A DNA stretch of 22,442 nucleotides from Bacteroidota bacterium. GTDB taxonomy: Bacteria; Bacteroidota; Bacteroidia; Bacteroidales; Prolixibacteraceae. Positions 16,173-22,442 of this stretch are shown here, piece after piece; position 1 is the stretch's first letter; the number at the start of each line of letters is the position of its first letter. A model generated the notes under the pieces. The model saw nothing but the letters and a program-made list of their open reading frames with translations. It ran no database searches and was not told the origin of the DNA. The translations under genes were made by a program, and so were the position numbers. The DNA lies in contig JAEWME010000117.1 of the NCBI GenBank assembly GCA_023393265.1, positions 1 to 22,442 on the forward strand, in the 5' to 3' direction.

Positions 16173-16964
16173 CTATTCGATGTTCGTTTCTGAAATACTG
16201 AAATTGAGATACCTGCTTTTCATCCAGCGAAATGCAAAACAGTCGATGAAAGGCGCCACCAAACGGTTGCCAAGGTTAAATTTCGACTTTCCGGCAACCC
16301 GCGGGAAATGCCTAACCGGAATTTGTTGAACCCGTCCGTGCTGCAATTGAACCAGCGCAGGCAAGAAGCGGTGCATCCCTTTAAACATGGGGATTCGGCG
16401 GGCATAGTCGGTCCTGATAATTTTCAGCGGGCAACCGGTATCGGCAATGCCGTCTTTGGTCATAAATCGCCTGAAACTATTAGCAATCCCTGAAGAAGCC
16501 CGTTTCACAAATGAATCTTCGCGTTCTGTACGGATGCCCATAACCATCTCGTAATTATTCAGATGCAAAATCAGGAGATTAAAATCCTCAGGCGCAGTTT
16601 GCAGGTCGGCATCGATGTATCCTACGAATTCCGACTGTGCCTGGTCAAACCCTGCTTTGAGTGCCGCGCTCAAACCAGCATTGTACGCAAACCGGATGTA
16701 ATAAAAATGCTGCTGCCTGCTGCAAATGGCATCCATCAGTTCGTGGCTAGTGTCAGTCGATCCATCGTCGACAAAAAGGATGCAGGTTTTTAGCAGTGAC
16801 ACGGCGACAAATTCAGAAAGCCTTTCTTCGAGTGCTTTCATGTTGTCGGCTTCGTTAAACACAGGCACAACGACCGTTAGCTGATATTCTTTGGTCTTGT
16901 TTCTGCGGACCAAAATGCTCATGTTGTTCCCCGGAAAGGACATTCCGGTTTCTGTTCCTATCAT
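16173..16964 (-). CDS. Family 2 glycosyltransferase (polyprenyl-phosphate sugar synthase type)
   Basis: A 263-residue GT-A fold glycosyltransferase like DPM1/ArnC. Motifs are VVVPVFNEADN (about 31-41), FVDDGSTD (64-71), YIDADLQ (116-122) with the DxD metal site, and DTGCPLKIIR near 175-184, followed by a MFKGMHRFLPAL block and an AGKSKFNLGNR block typical of polyprenyl-phosphate glycosyltransferases. The two C-terminal membrane helices of ArnC or GtrB are absent; it ends soon after one mildly hydrophobic segment, as in the short DPM1-like enzymes. It would make an undecaprenyl-phosphate-linked sugar on the cytoplasmic face. The start is uncertain: residues 1-27 are poorly conserved and ATGs at 16943 and 16922 are alternatives. 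First gene of the operon with LAB_N and ArnT-like genes. Confidence 0.87.
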   Translation of the reverse strand: MIGTETGMSFPGNNMSILVRRNKTKEYQLTVVVPVFNEADNMKALEERLSEFVAVSLLKTCILFVDDGSTDTSHELMDAICSRQQHFYYIRFAYNAGLSAALKAGFDQAQSEFVGYIDADLQTAPEDFNLLILHLNNYEMVMGIRTEREDSFVKRASSGIANSFRRFMTKDGIADTGCPLKIIRTDYARRIPMFKGMHRFLPALVQLQHGRVQQIPVRHFPRVAGKSKFNLGNRLVAPFIDCFAFRWMKSRYLNFSISETNIE

Positions 16965-17190
16965 GAATCTGTTTCTGTTTTTGGGTTCTCAGCAAAACAA
17001 CCAACATCCCGGCCTAATGTCTGACTATAAATCAAACAGTTGACGCGGGATTATTGGCATTTCTGAACATATGTATTTCTGTTTCTTGTTTATCTCACAA
17101 CCTTTTTGGGTAGACGATTTCAGGGTTTCGATATTTTACGTAAACATCAAAAACAGGTTATTTTTCAATGTTTCATGCCAAACCACCTAT

Positions 17191-17210
17191 CATACTAAAC
17201 GATCAGTATG
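17191..17210. promoter_or_regulatory. TetR operator copy upstream of the glycosyltransferase operon
   Basis: CATACTAAACGATCAGTATG has perfect 5-bp outer arms (CATAC/GTATG) and differs by one base from the copy at the tetR promoter. It lies 227 bp before the GT2 start and 48 bp past the tetR stop. The rest of 16965-17257 holds no gene and no strict TAnnTTTG box on minus; an 8-bp inverted repeat (17239-17246/17253-17260) overlaps the tetR stop. Operator function is inferred from the duplicate. Confidence 0.7.
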
Positions 17211-17257
17211 TTCAACCCCTACACCCATAAATCACCAATAAACTTTTTTACCAAAGT

Positions 17258-17848
17258 TTAAGGTTTCTTTAGTAGCTTATAAAATTCGGCCGTTTGCTTC
17301 TTCAATAAATCGATACTGTTTTCAATCGAATTATTCCTTACCATATTGCCTGCCAGCCCCATATTGATCGAAACCAAATTTGCTGCAATAAGTTGAATAT
17401 TTATATCGTCCCTGATTTCCCCGGACTTAACAGCATTTTTAAGAACCTGTTCCGTTTTGCTGATCTCTTTTGAAATGAACGCAACTTTTGCATCGGCATA
17501 ACCCGGGTAATGCCTGAAAGCATCGGCGAACAAAGACATGTAATTTAGCGGCGACAAAACCTGGGTTACACTGAAAAGCGAATTGATGGTCTTGCCTGCC
17601 TGCTGAATGCTAACTGCGATATAATCGGCCAGGCTCACTGATTCAACATCAACATCAATTTCAGGAATGAAAAGATATTTGTCGACGACCGAAGTAAACA
17701 GCTCTTCCTTGTTCCTGAAATGATGATAGAGCGCCCCTTTGGTAAAACCAATGGCTTTACTGATGTCGCTGATGGAAACAGCCTCATAGCTTCGTTCCAA
17801 AAACAGCTTAAACGCCTGCTCGATGATAAAATCTTTGGTATTATCCAT
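17258..17848 (-). CDS. TetR/AcrR family transcriptional regulator
   Basis: A 196-residue regulator from the ATG at 17848; a GTG one codon upstream is in frame but unlikely. The N-terminus is a TetR DNA-binding domain, with helix-turn-helix at about 25-44 (SISDISKAIGFTKGALYHHF) followed by NKEELF. The remaining 140 residues form a helical ligand-binding and dimer domain that I cannot assign to an inducer class. A 20-bp palindrome sits nine bases upstream of its ATG, directly beside a minus-strand -7 box, so it very probably represses itself. A near-identical copy in front of the glycosyltransferase operon makes that operon its likely second target. No efflux pump gene, the common TetR partner, is present nearby. 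Confidence 0.92.
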   Translation of the reverse strand: MDNTKDFIIEQAFKLFLERSYEAVSISDISKAIGFTKGALYHHFRNKEELFTSVVDKYLFIPEIDVDVESVSLADYIAVSIQQAGKTINSLFSVTQVLSPLNYMSLFADAFRHYPGYADAKVAFISKEISKTEQVLKNAVKSGEIRDDINIQLIAANLVSINMGLAGNMVRNNSIENSIDLLKKQTAEFYKLLKKP

Positions 17849-17856
17849 CACAAGAA

Positions 17857-17876
17857 CATACTAAACGATCGGTATG
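17857..17876. promoter_or_regulatory. TetR autoregulatory operator
   Basis: CATACTAAACGATCGGTATG has 5-bp outer arms CATAC/GTATG plus an inner CGATCG, a layout common in TetR-family operators. It occupies the stretch where the tetR transcript would start, given the -7 box next to it, so binding should block initiation. It matches 17191-17210 at 19 of 20 positions. Confidence 0.78.
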
Positions 17877-17884
17877 CAAAGGTA
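17877..17884 (-). promoter_or_regulatory. Candidate tetR -7 box
   Basis: On the minus strand this reads TACCTTTG, an exact TAnnTTTG match abutting the operator. A start site near 17870 would fall inside the operator and give a leader of about 22 nt. No clear -33 TTG is seen. Confidence 0.5.
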
Positions 17885-18052
17885 AAATCATTTTTCGAAA
17901 TTTCAGTCTTCAGGAAAAAAAATAAAAAAGTCTCCCGAAACCTTCCTCCGGATTGGAAGTTTGCGCACTGCTTCTTTCTTTTTCGGTGCAGGTTTGAAAA
18001 AGAATAAGCCCGATTGACTATTTTTGACCAAACCAAAACGATCGGAAGTACT

Positions 18053-18982
18053 TTGAACAACATCTTCGACATACAACAGTTTCAGCAATTCGATAACCTT
18101 GAGTTTATTTCACGCGAGGTAGTCGAGGGTTTTATCACTGGCCTGCACCGCAGCCCGTTCCATGGCTTTTCGGTCGAATTTGCAGAGCATCGCCTTTACA
18201 ACACCGGCGAATCGACCAAACACATCGACTGGCGCTTGTTTGCCCGCACCGACCGCCTTTTTGTGAAACAATACGAGGAAGAAACCAACCTTCGCTGCCA
18301 ACTGGTTATCGATACCTCATCGTCGATGCTGTTCCCGTTTGAGAAGGGAAAATCTGCCAAAATCAATAAACTGGCCTTTTCTGTTTATTCGGCAGCGGCC
18401 ATCATCTACCTCCTGCGCAAACAGCGCGATGCCGCGGGGCTTTCGCTTTTTGCCGATGAAGTTGGATTTCATGCAGAGGCCCGGCTGTCGTCGGTTCATA
18501 TCGACATGCTGTACAATCAGTTGGCAACATTGCTGAATACAGAGAATACAGCGCTGAACCGGAAAACAAACACGGTTGAAGCGCTCCACATGATTGCGGA
18601 AAACATCCACAAACGGTCGCTGGTGATTATTTTCAGCGATCTGATCGGGCAAGAGGATCCGGAAGCTTTCTTCGAGGCGTTGCAGCATCTTCGGTACAAC
18701 AAACACGAAGTACTGCTCTATCATGTAACAGACCATTTATACGAACGGGAACTCGATTTTGCAAACCAGCCTTCGCGCTTTGTCGACCTCGAATCAGGAG
18801 AACAACTCAAATTCTCGCCACATGAACTACAGAAAACCTACCAGGAAACCATTGGAGCTTATTTTGAAGAACTGAAAATTAGATGTGGCCAGTTCAACAT
18901 CGACCTGACAGAAGCCGACATACGCGAAGATTTCAGGCACGTATTGCTTACATACCTCCTGAAAAGAAAACGACTTTTCTGA
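18053..18982 (+). CDS. DUF58 domain protein
   Basis: A DUF58/von Willebrand-like protein. Core motifs are GFSVEFAEHRLYNTGESTKHIDW (family block spanning about 38-60), then FARTDRLFVKQYEEE, and a metal-site-like DTSSSM with D87, S89 and S91 of the DxSxS pattern. There is no membrane segment. An in-frame stop at 18005-18007 limits the start and no ATG is available, so translation must use TTG at 18053 (309 residues, GGAAG at 18043-18047 just before it, fits relatives) or TTG at 18014 (322 residues). DUF58 proteins usually accompany a MoxR ATPase and Bat-type membrane proteins; none is here. Role uncertain, possibly chaperone-like assembly or envelope stress. Convergent with the EEP gene, two bases apart. 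Confidence 0.85.
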   Translation: MNNIFDIQQFQQFDNLEFISREVVEGFITGLHRSPFHGFSVEFAEHRLYNTGESTKHIDWRLFARTDRLFVKQYEEETNLRCQLVIDTSSSMLFPFEKGKSAKINKLAFSVYSAAAIIYLLRKQRDAAGLSLFADEVGFHAEARLSSVHIDMLYNQLATLLNTENTALNRKTNTVEALHMIAENIHKRSLVIIFSDLIGQEDPEAFFEALQHLRYNKHEVLLYHVTDHLYERELDFANQPSRFVDLESGEQLKFSPHELQKTYQETIGAYFEELKIRCGQFNIDLTEADIREDFRHVLLTYLLKRKRLF

Positions 18983-18984
18983 TT

Positions 18985-20055
18985 TTATTCTTTTTCTCCG
19001 GCTGGCAGGAGACTACAGCTAATCGGATAGTGATCGGAATGATTCAACGACGAAACCTCGAAGTTGTAGCTTTCAAAGTTCGGGCTGTGCAGAATGTAGT
19101 CGATTCGAAATGAGGGCATTTTGCCGTTGTAGGTATTCGCGGTTCCTTTTCCCGATTCGATGAACGAGTCTTTAAGGTCGCCCCTGACGGTACGGTATGT
19201 AAATGAAATGGGCGTGTCGTTAAAATCGCCGCAAACAATTACCGGATAATGGCATTTATCGATGTGCTCCCGCAAAGCAGCAGCCTGTTGTGCCCGTTTC
19301 ACATTGGCATTTTTAAATTTCCAGGCCAGCATTTTAAATTTCCGCTCATTATAACTGTTACTCTCAAAATCGATGGAGTCCATCGTATTAATCTCCTTTG
19401 GCAGCAATCCGTACGATTGCAGGTGACAGTTATAAACCCGTACCGTGTCGGCGCCAATCAGCAAATCAGTAAAAATGATCATGTTTCCGGTATTCTTAAA
19501 CCGCATCTCGCCCATGTTCACAATGGGAAAACGAGTCAATGTTAATTGTCCACCTGCGCCACTCGTATGTGCCAGTTGCATGTGCGTGATATCAGGAAAC
19601 TTATCCTTATAAATATCGAAAATCTGCCGTTTGTTTAGCCTGACTTCCTGCAAACAGATGATGTCGGCACCACTTTGCTTCAGGAAACCAATGATGTGTT
19701 CGGCATTTTCCTTAGTTGGGAAATCGCTGGTCCCGGTGAAATATTTCACGTTGTAACTTACAATTTTAATCCCCTTTTTATCGGTCGTCCTCCCTTTGAT
19801 TTGCAGGTAGTTGCCAATAAGATTGAAACCACCCAGGATCACGAGCAACGAAACAAGCGTGTAACGCATCCGAACGACAGCCCAAAAAATGATAAAAATA
19901 AGATTGATTACCAGCAAATATGGATACGCTAAACCAAATAACTCTGCCATCCAGATTTTTTCAGGACTCAGGTAAACGGCAACCGAGGCAAACGCAAGTG
20001 CAAGAGCCACAATGACGTTCAGGAACAGAAAAAAATATGTGAAAAATCGTTTCAA
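18985..20055 (-). CDS. Membrane-anchored endonuclease/exonuclease/phosphatase family protein
   Basis: The 356-residue protein starts with three hydrophobic segments (about 5-28, 38-60 and 64-82), then an EEP-fold catalytic domain (about 95-350). All catalytic positions are visible: N102 (SYNVKYF), E137 (CLQEVR), H211 (YNCHLQS), D277 and N279 (CGDFNDTP), D319 (RIDYILHS) and D341/H342 (SDHYPIS). Such proteins are metal-dependent phosphodiesterases. This membrane-tethered form is common in Bacteroidetes, but its substrate (nucleic acid, phospholipid or inositol phosphate) is not known. The stop lies two bases from the convergent DUF58 gene. A -7 box lies about 52 bp upstream of the ATG. Confidence 0.88.
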   Translation of the reverse strand: MKRFFTYFFLFLNVIVALALAFASVAVYLSPEKIWMAELFGLAYPYLLVINLIFIIFWAVVRMRYTLVSLLVILGGFNLIGNYLQIKGRTTDKKGIKIVSYNVKYFTGTSDFPTKENAEHIIGFLKQSGADIICLQEVRLNKRQIFDIYKDKFPDITHMQLAHTSGAGGQLTLTRFPIVNMGEMRFKNTGNMIIFTDLLIGADTVRVYNCHLQSYGLLPKEINTMDSIDFESNSYNERKFKMLAWKFKNANVKRAQQAAALREHIDKCHYPVIVCGDFNDTPISFTYRTVRGDLKDSFIESGKGTANTYNGKMPSFRIDYILHSPNFESYNFEVSSLNHSDHYPISCSLLPAGEKE

Positions 20056-20106
20056 AAGTTTGCTGAATATTGTTTCTGATTACCGTTTAATCGCGAGCGC
20101 TTTATA

Positions 20107-20114
20107 CAAATATA
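20107..20114 (-). promoter_or_regulatory. Candidate -7 box for the EEP gene
   Basis: On minus this reads TATATTTG, an exact TAnnTTTG match, placing transcription start near 20100 and a leader of about 45 nt. It lies in the 94-bp gap after prmC, so the EEP gene can be transcribed separately. No -33 TTG is evident. Confidence 0.4.
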
Positions 20115-20149
20115 GAAATTAATTGCTTGAAGCGCCGGCCAGCCAGCCG

Positions 20150-20992
20150 TTAAAATACAGCAGCTACAAAGCGGTCTTTGCCATGGATATCTTTCCTGAT
20201 TTCGATGCCCGAGAACCCCTTTGCTTGAAGCATAGATGCGCATTCGTGCCCAAAGGCTTCGTTGATCTCGAAATAAAGTTTACCGCCTTGCTTCAGTTTC
20301 CTTTTCGCAAATTCGGCTATCCGGCTGTAAAAAATCAACGGGTCGTTGTCGGGAACAAATAAGGCCAGCTCAGGCTCAAAATCCAGCACATTCTTTTCCA
20401 TCAGCGTTTTTTCCGACTCACGTATATAAGGCGGGTTGCTCACAATAACATCGAATGCCGGGAAATTTGTTGCTGGATTTCCGGTCAGAATGTCGAATTC
20501 GGTAACCCACACTTCACAGGCATTCAGCCGGGCATTCAACTGCGCTGTTTCGAGGCAGACCGGAGAAATGTCGATGGCTGTGACATTGGCCTGCTGAATA
20601 TTTTTCCGCAGCGAAATGGCGATGCAACCTGTGCCGGTGCCAATATCAAGAATTTCCGGAGCTGTGACAGTATTTTCCTGAATGATCCATTGCACCAGTT
20701 CTTCTGTTTCGGGGCGGGGAATCAGCGCTCCGGGGACGGCAAGAAAAGGCAGGCCGTAAAATTCAGTCGTCCCTAAAATGTATTGAATAGGCTCGTGCTT
20801 CTTCAGCCGCGAGACAATGTGCTCAATTCTTCGCAGCTCATCGCTGCTAAGACTTTCATCCTGCGCCATCAGAAACTGCGTGCGCGAATAGCCTTTCAGG
20901 TGCTCAAAAATCAGGAAGATCAAACTTTCGGTCTCTTCCTTCGAATAAAGTCCCGCCAATTCTTTTCGGATGGATGCAATACCTGCCCTCAT
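20150..20992 (-). CDS. prmC: Peptide chain release factor N5-glutamine methyltransferase
   Basis: A 280-residue methyltransferase that modifies the GGQ glutamine of release factors RF1/RF2 using S-adenosylmethionine. It has the helical N-terminal domain, the EPIQYILG block (67-74), the FYGL segment and IPRPETEELV (91-100). The SAM-binding loop is DIGTGTG (116-122), and the active-site NPPY is at 186-189. Length is usual. The ATG at 20992 matches the family start (MRAGIASIRKELAGLY). It is divergent from ribD with only 36 bp between start codons, and 94 bp upstream of the EEP gene on the same strand. Confidence 0.95.
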   Translation of the reverse strand: MRAGIASIRKELAGLYSKEETESLIFLIFEHLKGYSRTQFLMAQDESLSSDELRRIEHIVSRLKKHEPIQYILGTTEFYGLPFLAVPGALIPRPETEELVQWIIQENTVTAPEILDIGTGTGCIAISLRKNIQQANVTAIDISPVCLETAQLNARLNACEVWVTEFDILTGNPATNFPAFDVIVSNPPYIRESEKTLMEKNVLDFEPELALFVPDNDPLIFYSRIAEFAKRKLKQGGKLYFEINEAFGHECASMLQAKGFSGIEIRKDIHGKDRFVAAVF

Positions 20993-20999
20993 TTATTGT

Positions 21000-21007
21000 T
21001 ATTTTTG
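21000..21007 (+). promoter_or_regulatory. Candidate -7 box for ribD
   Basis: TATTTTTG is an exact TAnnTTTG match 21 bp before the ribD ATG, implying a very short leader of about 15 nt. It lies one base from the opposing box at 21009-21016. No flavin (RFN) riboswitch fits in this gap. Confidence 0.42.
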
Positions 21008-21008
21008 G

Positions 21009-21016
21009 CAAATTTA
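21009..21016 (-). promoter_or_regulatory. Candidate -7 box for prmC
   Basis: On minus this reads TAAATTTG, an exact TAnnTTTG match 16 bp before the prmC ATG. Transcription from it would give a leader of about 10 nt or less, nearly leaderless. Confidence 0.38.
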
Positions 21017-21028
21017 ATTTTTTCGACA

Positions 21029-22081
21029 ATGAGTAGCGCCGAAACATACATGCAACGTTGCCTCGATCTCGCTTTGCTGGGAATCGGCAACGCGGCCCCA
21101 AACCCGATGGTAGGCTGCGTAATTGTGCATAACGGCAAAATCATTGGCGAAGGCTACCACGAAAAATACGGACAGGCACACGCCGAAGTGAACGCCATTC
21201 GTTCGGTGAAAAACCCTGATTTGCTGAAAGAATCGACTTTGTACGTTTCGCTCGAACCTTGCGCTCATTTTGGAAAAACACCGCCCTGTTCTGACCTGAT
21301 TATCGAAAAGCAAATTCCCAGGGTAGTCGTCGGAACAATCGATCCGTTTGCCGAAGTGGCCGGAAAAGGCATCGAAAAAATGCGCAAAGCCGGAATTGAA
21401 GTAGAAGTGGGCGTTCTCGAAAAAAAGTGCCGCAACCTGAACCGGCGGTTTTTCACTTTTCATGAAAGAAAGCGACCATACATTATCCTGAAATGGGCGC
21501 AAACGCTCGACGGTTTTATCGATACCGACCGTACCGAAACCAAACACCCGACCTGGATTACCAATGCGCTGGCCAAAAGGTTGGTGCACAAACAACGTTC
21601 GGAAGAAGCAGCCATACTTATCGGGACAAACACTGCGGAATTCGACAATCCGGCGCTGACTGTGCGAGAATGGAGCGGCAACCAACCCATCCGCATGGTA
21701 ATCGACCGTTCCGGACGGCTCAACCCCAGCCTTATCATTTTCGACCAGCAAGCGCCAACCTGGGTTTTCACTGAAACACCCAAAGAAGACCGCGAAAACC
21801 TGAAATACATCGAATTAGATTTCAGCCGAAATATTTTGCCTCAACTCATGGACGAACTCTACCGGCGCAATATTCAATCGGTGATTGTCGAAGGTGGCAA
21901 CCAGTTACTCAACAGCTTTCTGTCCATCGGATTATGGGACGAAGCTTTTGTTTACACTGGCAACCAGTTCTTCGGCAAAGGAGTTAAAGCCCCGCATATC
22001 TTTGGCAAAACCATTGCCTACCGAAAACTCGACGACTGCAAGTTGCACGTTTTACAAAACAAAATGATAAAAGATATTTGA
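21029..22081 (+). CDS. ribD: Bifunctional riboflavin deaminase/reductase
   Basis: From the ATG at 21029 the product is 350 residues. The reading frame stays open further upstream into prmC, but that stretch has no homology and MSSAETYMQRCLDLA is the family start. The N-terminal deaminase domain (1 to about 145) has the zinc site H51, C78 and C87 with catalytic E53 (HAEVNAI; PCAHFGKTPPC). The C-terminal reductase domain (about 148-345) has KWAQTLDGFI, TNALAKRLVH and the VEGG block at 287-290. It catalyses steps two and three of riboflavin synthesis, deamination and NADPH reduction of the ribosylaminopyrimidine. No other riboflavin genes adjoin it and no FMN riboswitch is present, so the pathway is dispersed, as is common in Bacteroidota. 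Confidence 0.95.
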   Translation: MSSAETYMQRCLDLALLGIGNAAPNPMVGCVIVHNGKIIGEGYHEKYGQAHAEVNAIRSVKNPDLLKESTLYVSLEPCAHFGKTPPCSDLIIEKQIPRVVVGTIDPFAEVAGKGIEKMRKAGIEVEVGVLEKKCRNLNRRFFTFHERKRPYIILKWAQTLDGFIDTDRTETKHPTWITNALAKRLVHKQRSEEAAILIGTNTAEFDNPALTVREWSGNQPIRMVIDRSGRLNPSLIIFDQQAPTWVFTETPKEDRENLKYIELDFSRNILPQLMDELYRRNIQSVIVEGGNQLLNSFLSIGLWDEAFVYTGNQFFGKGVKAPHIFGKTIAYRKLDDCKLHVLQNKMIKDI

Positions 22082-22211
22082 GAGCTCTCCTCCAAAAATT
22101 ATGAGAAACCTCAATGCATCTTCAACGCGACACACGATAATAGGACTTAAAGTTTGTTTTTGATTTCCTTTTTAGTGAAATTTAGTCACTTCAAAAATAT
22201 TGTCGCTCTGC

Positions 22212-22442
22212 ATGGGAATTTTGTTCAACATCTGGAAAGCAATGCCTAGCCTCGTCACCATCCTGTACTTTCTCACGGTGGTAACCATTGCTATTCTTAT
22301 CATCCTCGAAAACCGCAACCCGGTAAAAACAATCAGTTGGATCCTGGTGCTGGTGCTGCTTCCTTTCGCCGGAATAATTATTTACCTGTTCTTTGGTCAG
22401 GAATACCGCAAAACCAAGATGTTTTCGCGCAAAGGGCTCAAA
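22212..22442 (+). CDS. cls: Cardiolipin synthase, N-terminal part (runs off the window)
   Basis: An open frame from ATG 22212 continues to the last base (77 codons) without a stop. It encodes two hydrophobic segments (about 13-31 and 41-61) separated by ENRNPVKTISW, then a YLFFGQEYRK motif. This is the PLDc_N membrane anchor that precedes the two phospholipase D HKD domains in cardiolipin synthases; those domains lie beyond the window. A second in-frame ATG at 22242 is an alternative start. The enzyme would condense phospholipids to cardiolipin in the inner membrane. The 130-bp gap after ribD (22082-22211) has a short 10-bp direct repeat starting TTTAGT (22171-22190) but no clear promoter or terminator. 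Confidence 0.8.
   Translation, partial: MGILFNIWKAMPSLVTILYFLTVVTIAILIILENRNPVKTISWILVLVLLPFAGIIIYLFFGQEYRKTKMFSRKGLK

Noticed and set aside
17239..17260. TAAACTTT/AAAGTTTA inverted repeat at the tetR stop as a terminator.
   Set aside because: The stem is AT-rich and no T-run follows on the minus strand, so termination is not supported.
21014..21751. A 245-codon open frame antisense to ribD.
   Set aside because: RibD motifs on the plus strand are complete and intact; the antisense frame is a shadow produced by codon bias.

Overview
The window looks like chromosomal DNA of a Bacteroidota bacterium, probably of the Bacteroidales/Marinilabiliales type. The evidence is the protein families (a radical SAM/lipoprotein pair typical of that phylum, Bacteroidetes-style lipoproteins, a two-TM-plus-nuclease EEP protein), weak Shine-Dalgarno usage, and several TAnnTTTG boxes matching the Bacteroidetes -7 promoter consensus. 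I see no insertion sequence, phage gene, CRISPR array, tRNA or rRNA. Most of it is ordinary housekeeping DNA, with three less ordinary blocks.

Layout. Positions 77-2117 (minus) hold a lipoprotein, a second lipoprotein and a radical SAM/SPASM enzyme, probably one operon that makes and modifies a surface lipoprotein. At 2271-3005 (plus) is a PlsC-type acyltransferase. At 3086-3586 (minus) is a receiver domain with a C-terminal membrane anchor and no output domain. Type III pantothenate kinase (3844-4605) and a PocR-PAS-GAF-PAS histidine kinase (4879-7368) follow on plus. Convergent to the kinase is a glycerate kinase/adenine deaminase-type pair (7379-9633, minus). DNA polymerase III alpha (9893-13528) and thioredoxin (13588-13905) follow on plus, ending at a good terminator.

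Positions 13973-16964 (minus) hold a tight three-gene cassette: a polyprenyl-phosphate glycosyltransferase, a membrane protein made of two LAB_N repeats, and an ArnT-like GT39/83 glycosyltransferase. Together they look like a make, flip and transfer pathway for modifying lipid A or another envelope acceptor. A TetR regulator (17258-17848, minus) lies upstream. Two nearly identical 20-bp palindromes, one at the tetR promoter and one in the gap between tetR and the cassette, suggest that TetR controls both itself and the cassette.

The right part carries a DUF58 protein with a non-ATG start (plus), a membrane-anchored EEP-family hydrolase (minus), prmC (minus) and ribD (plus). The last two are divergent from a 36-bp intergenic region with back-to-back -7 boxes. 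The window ends inside the N-terminus of a cardiolipin synthase gene (22212 onward, plus).
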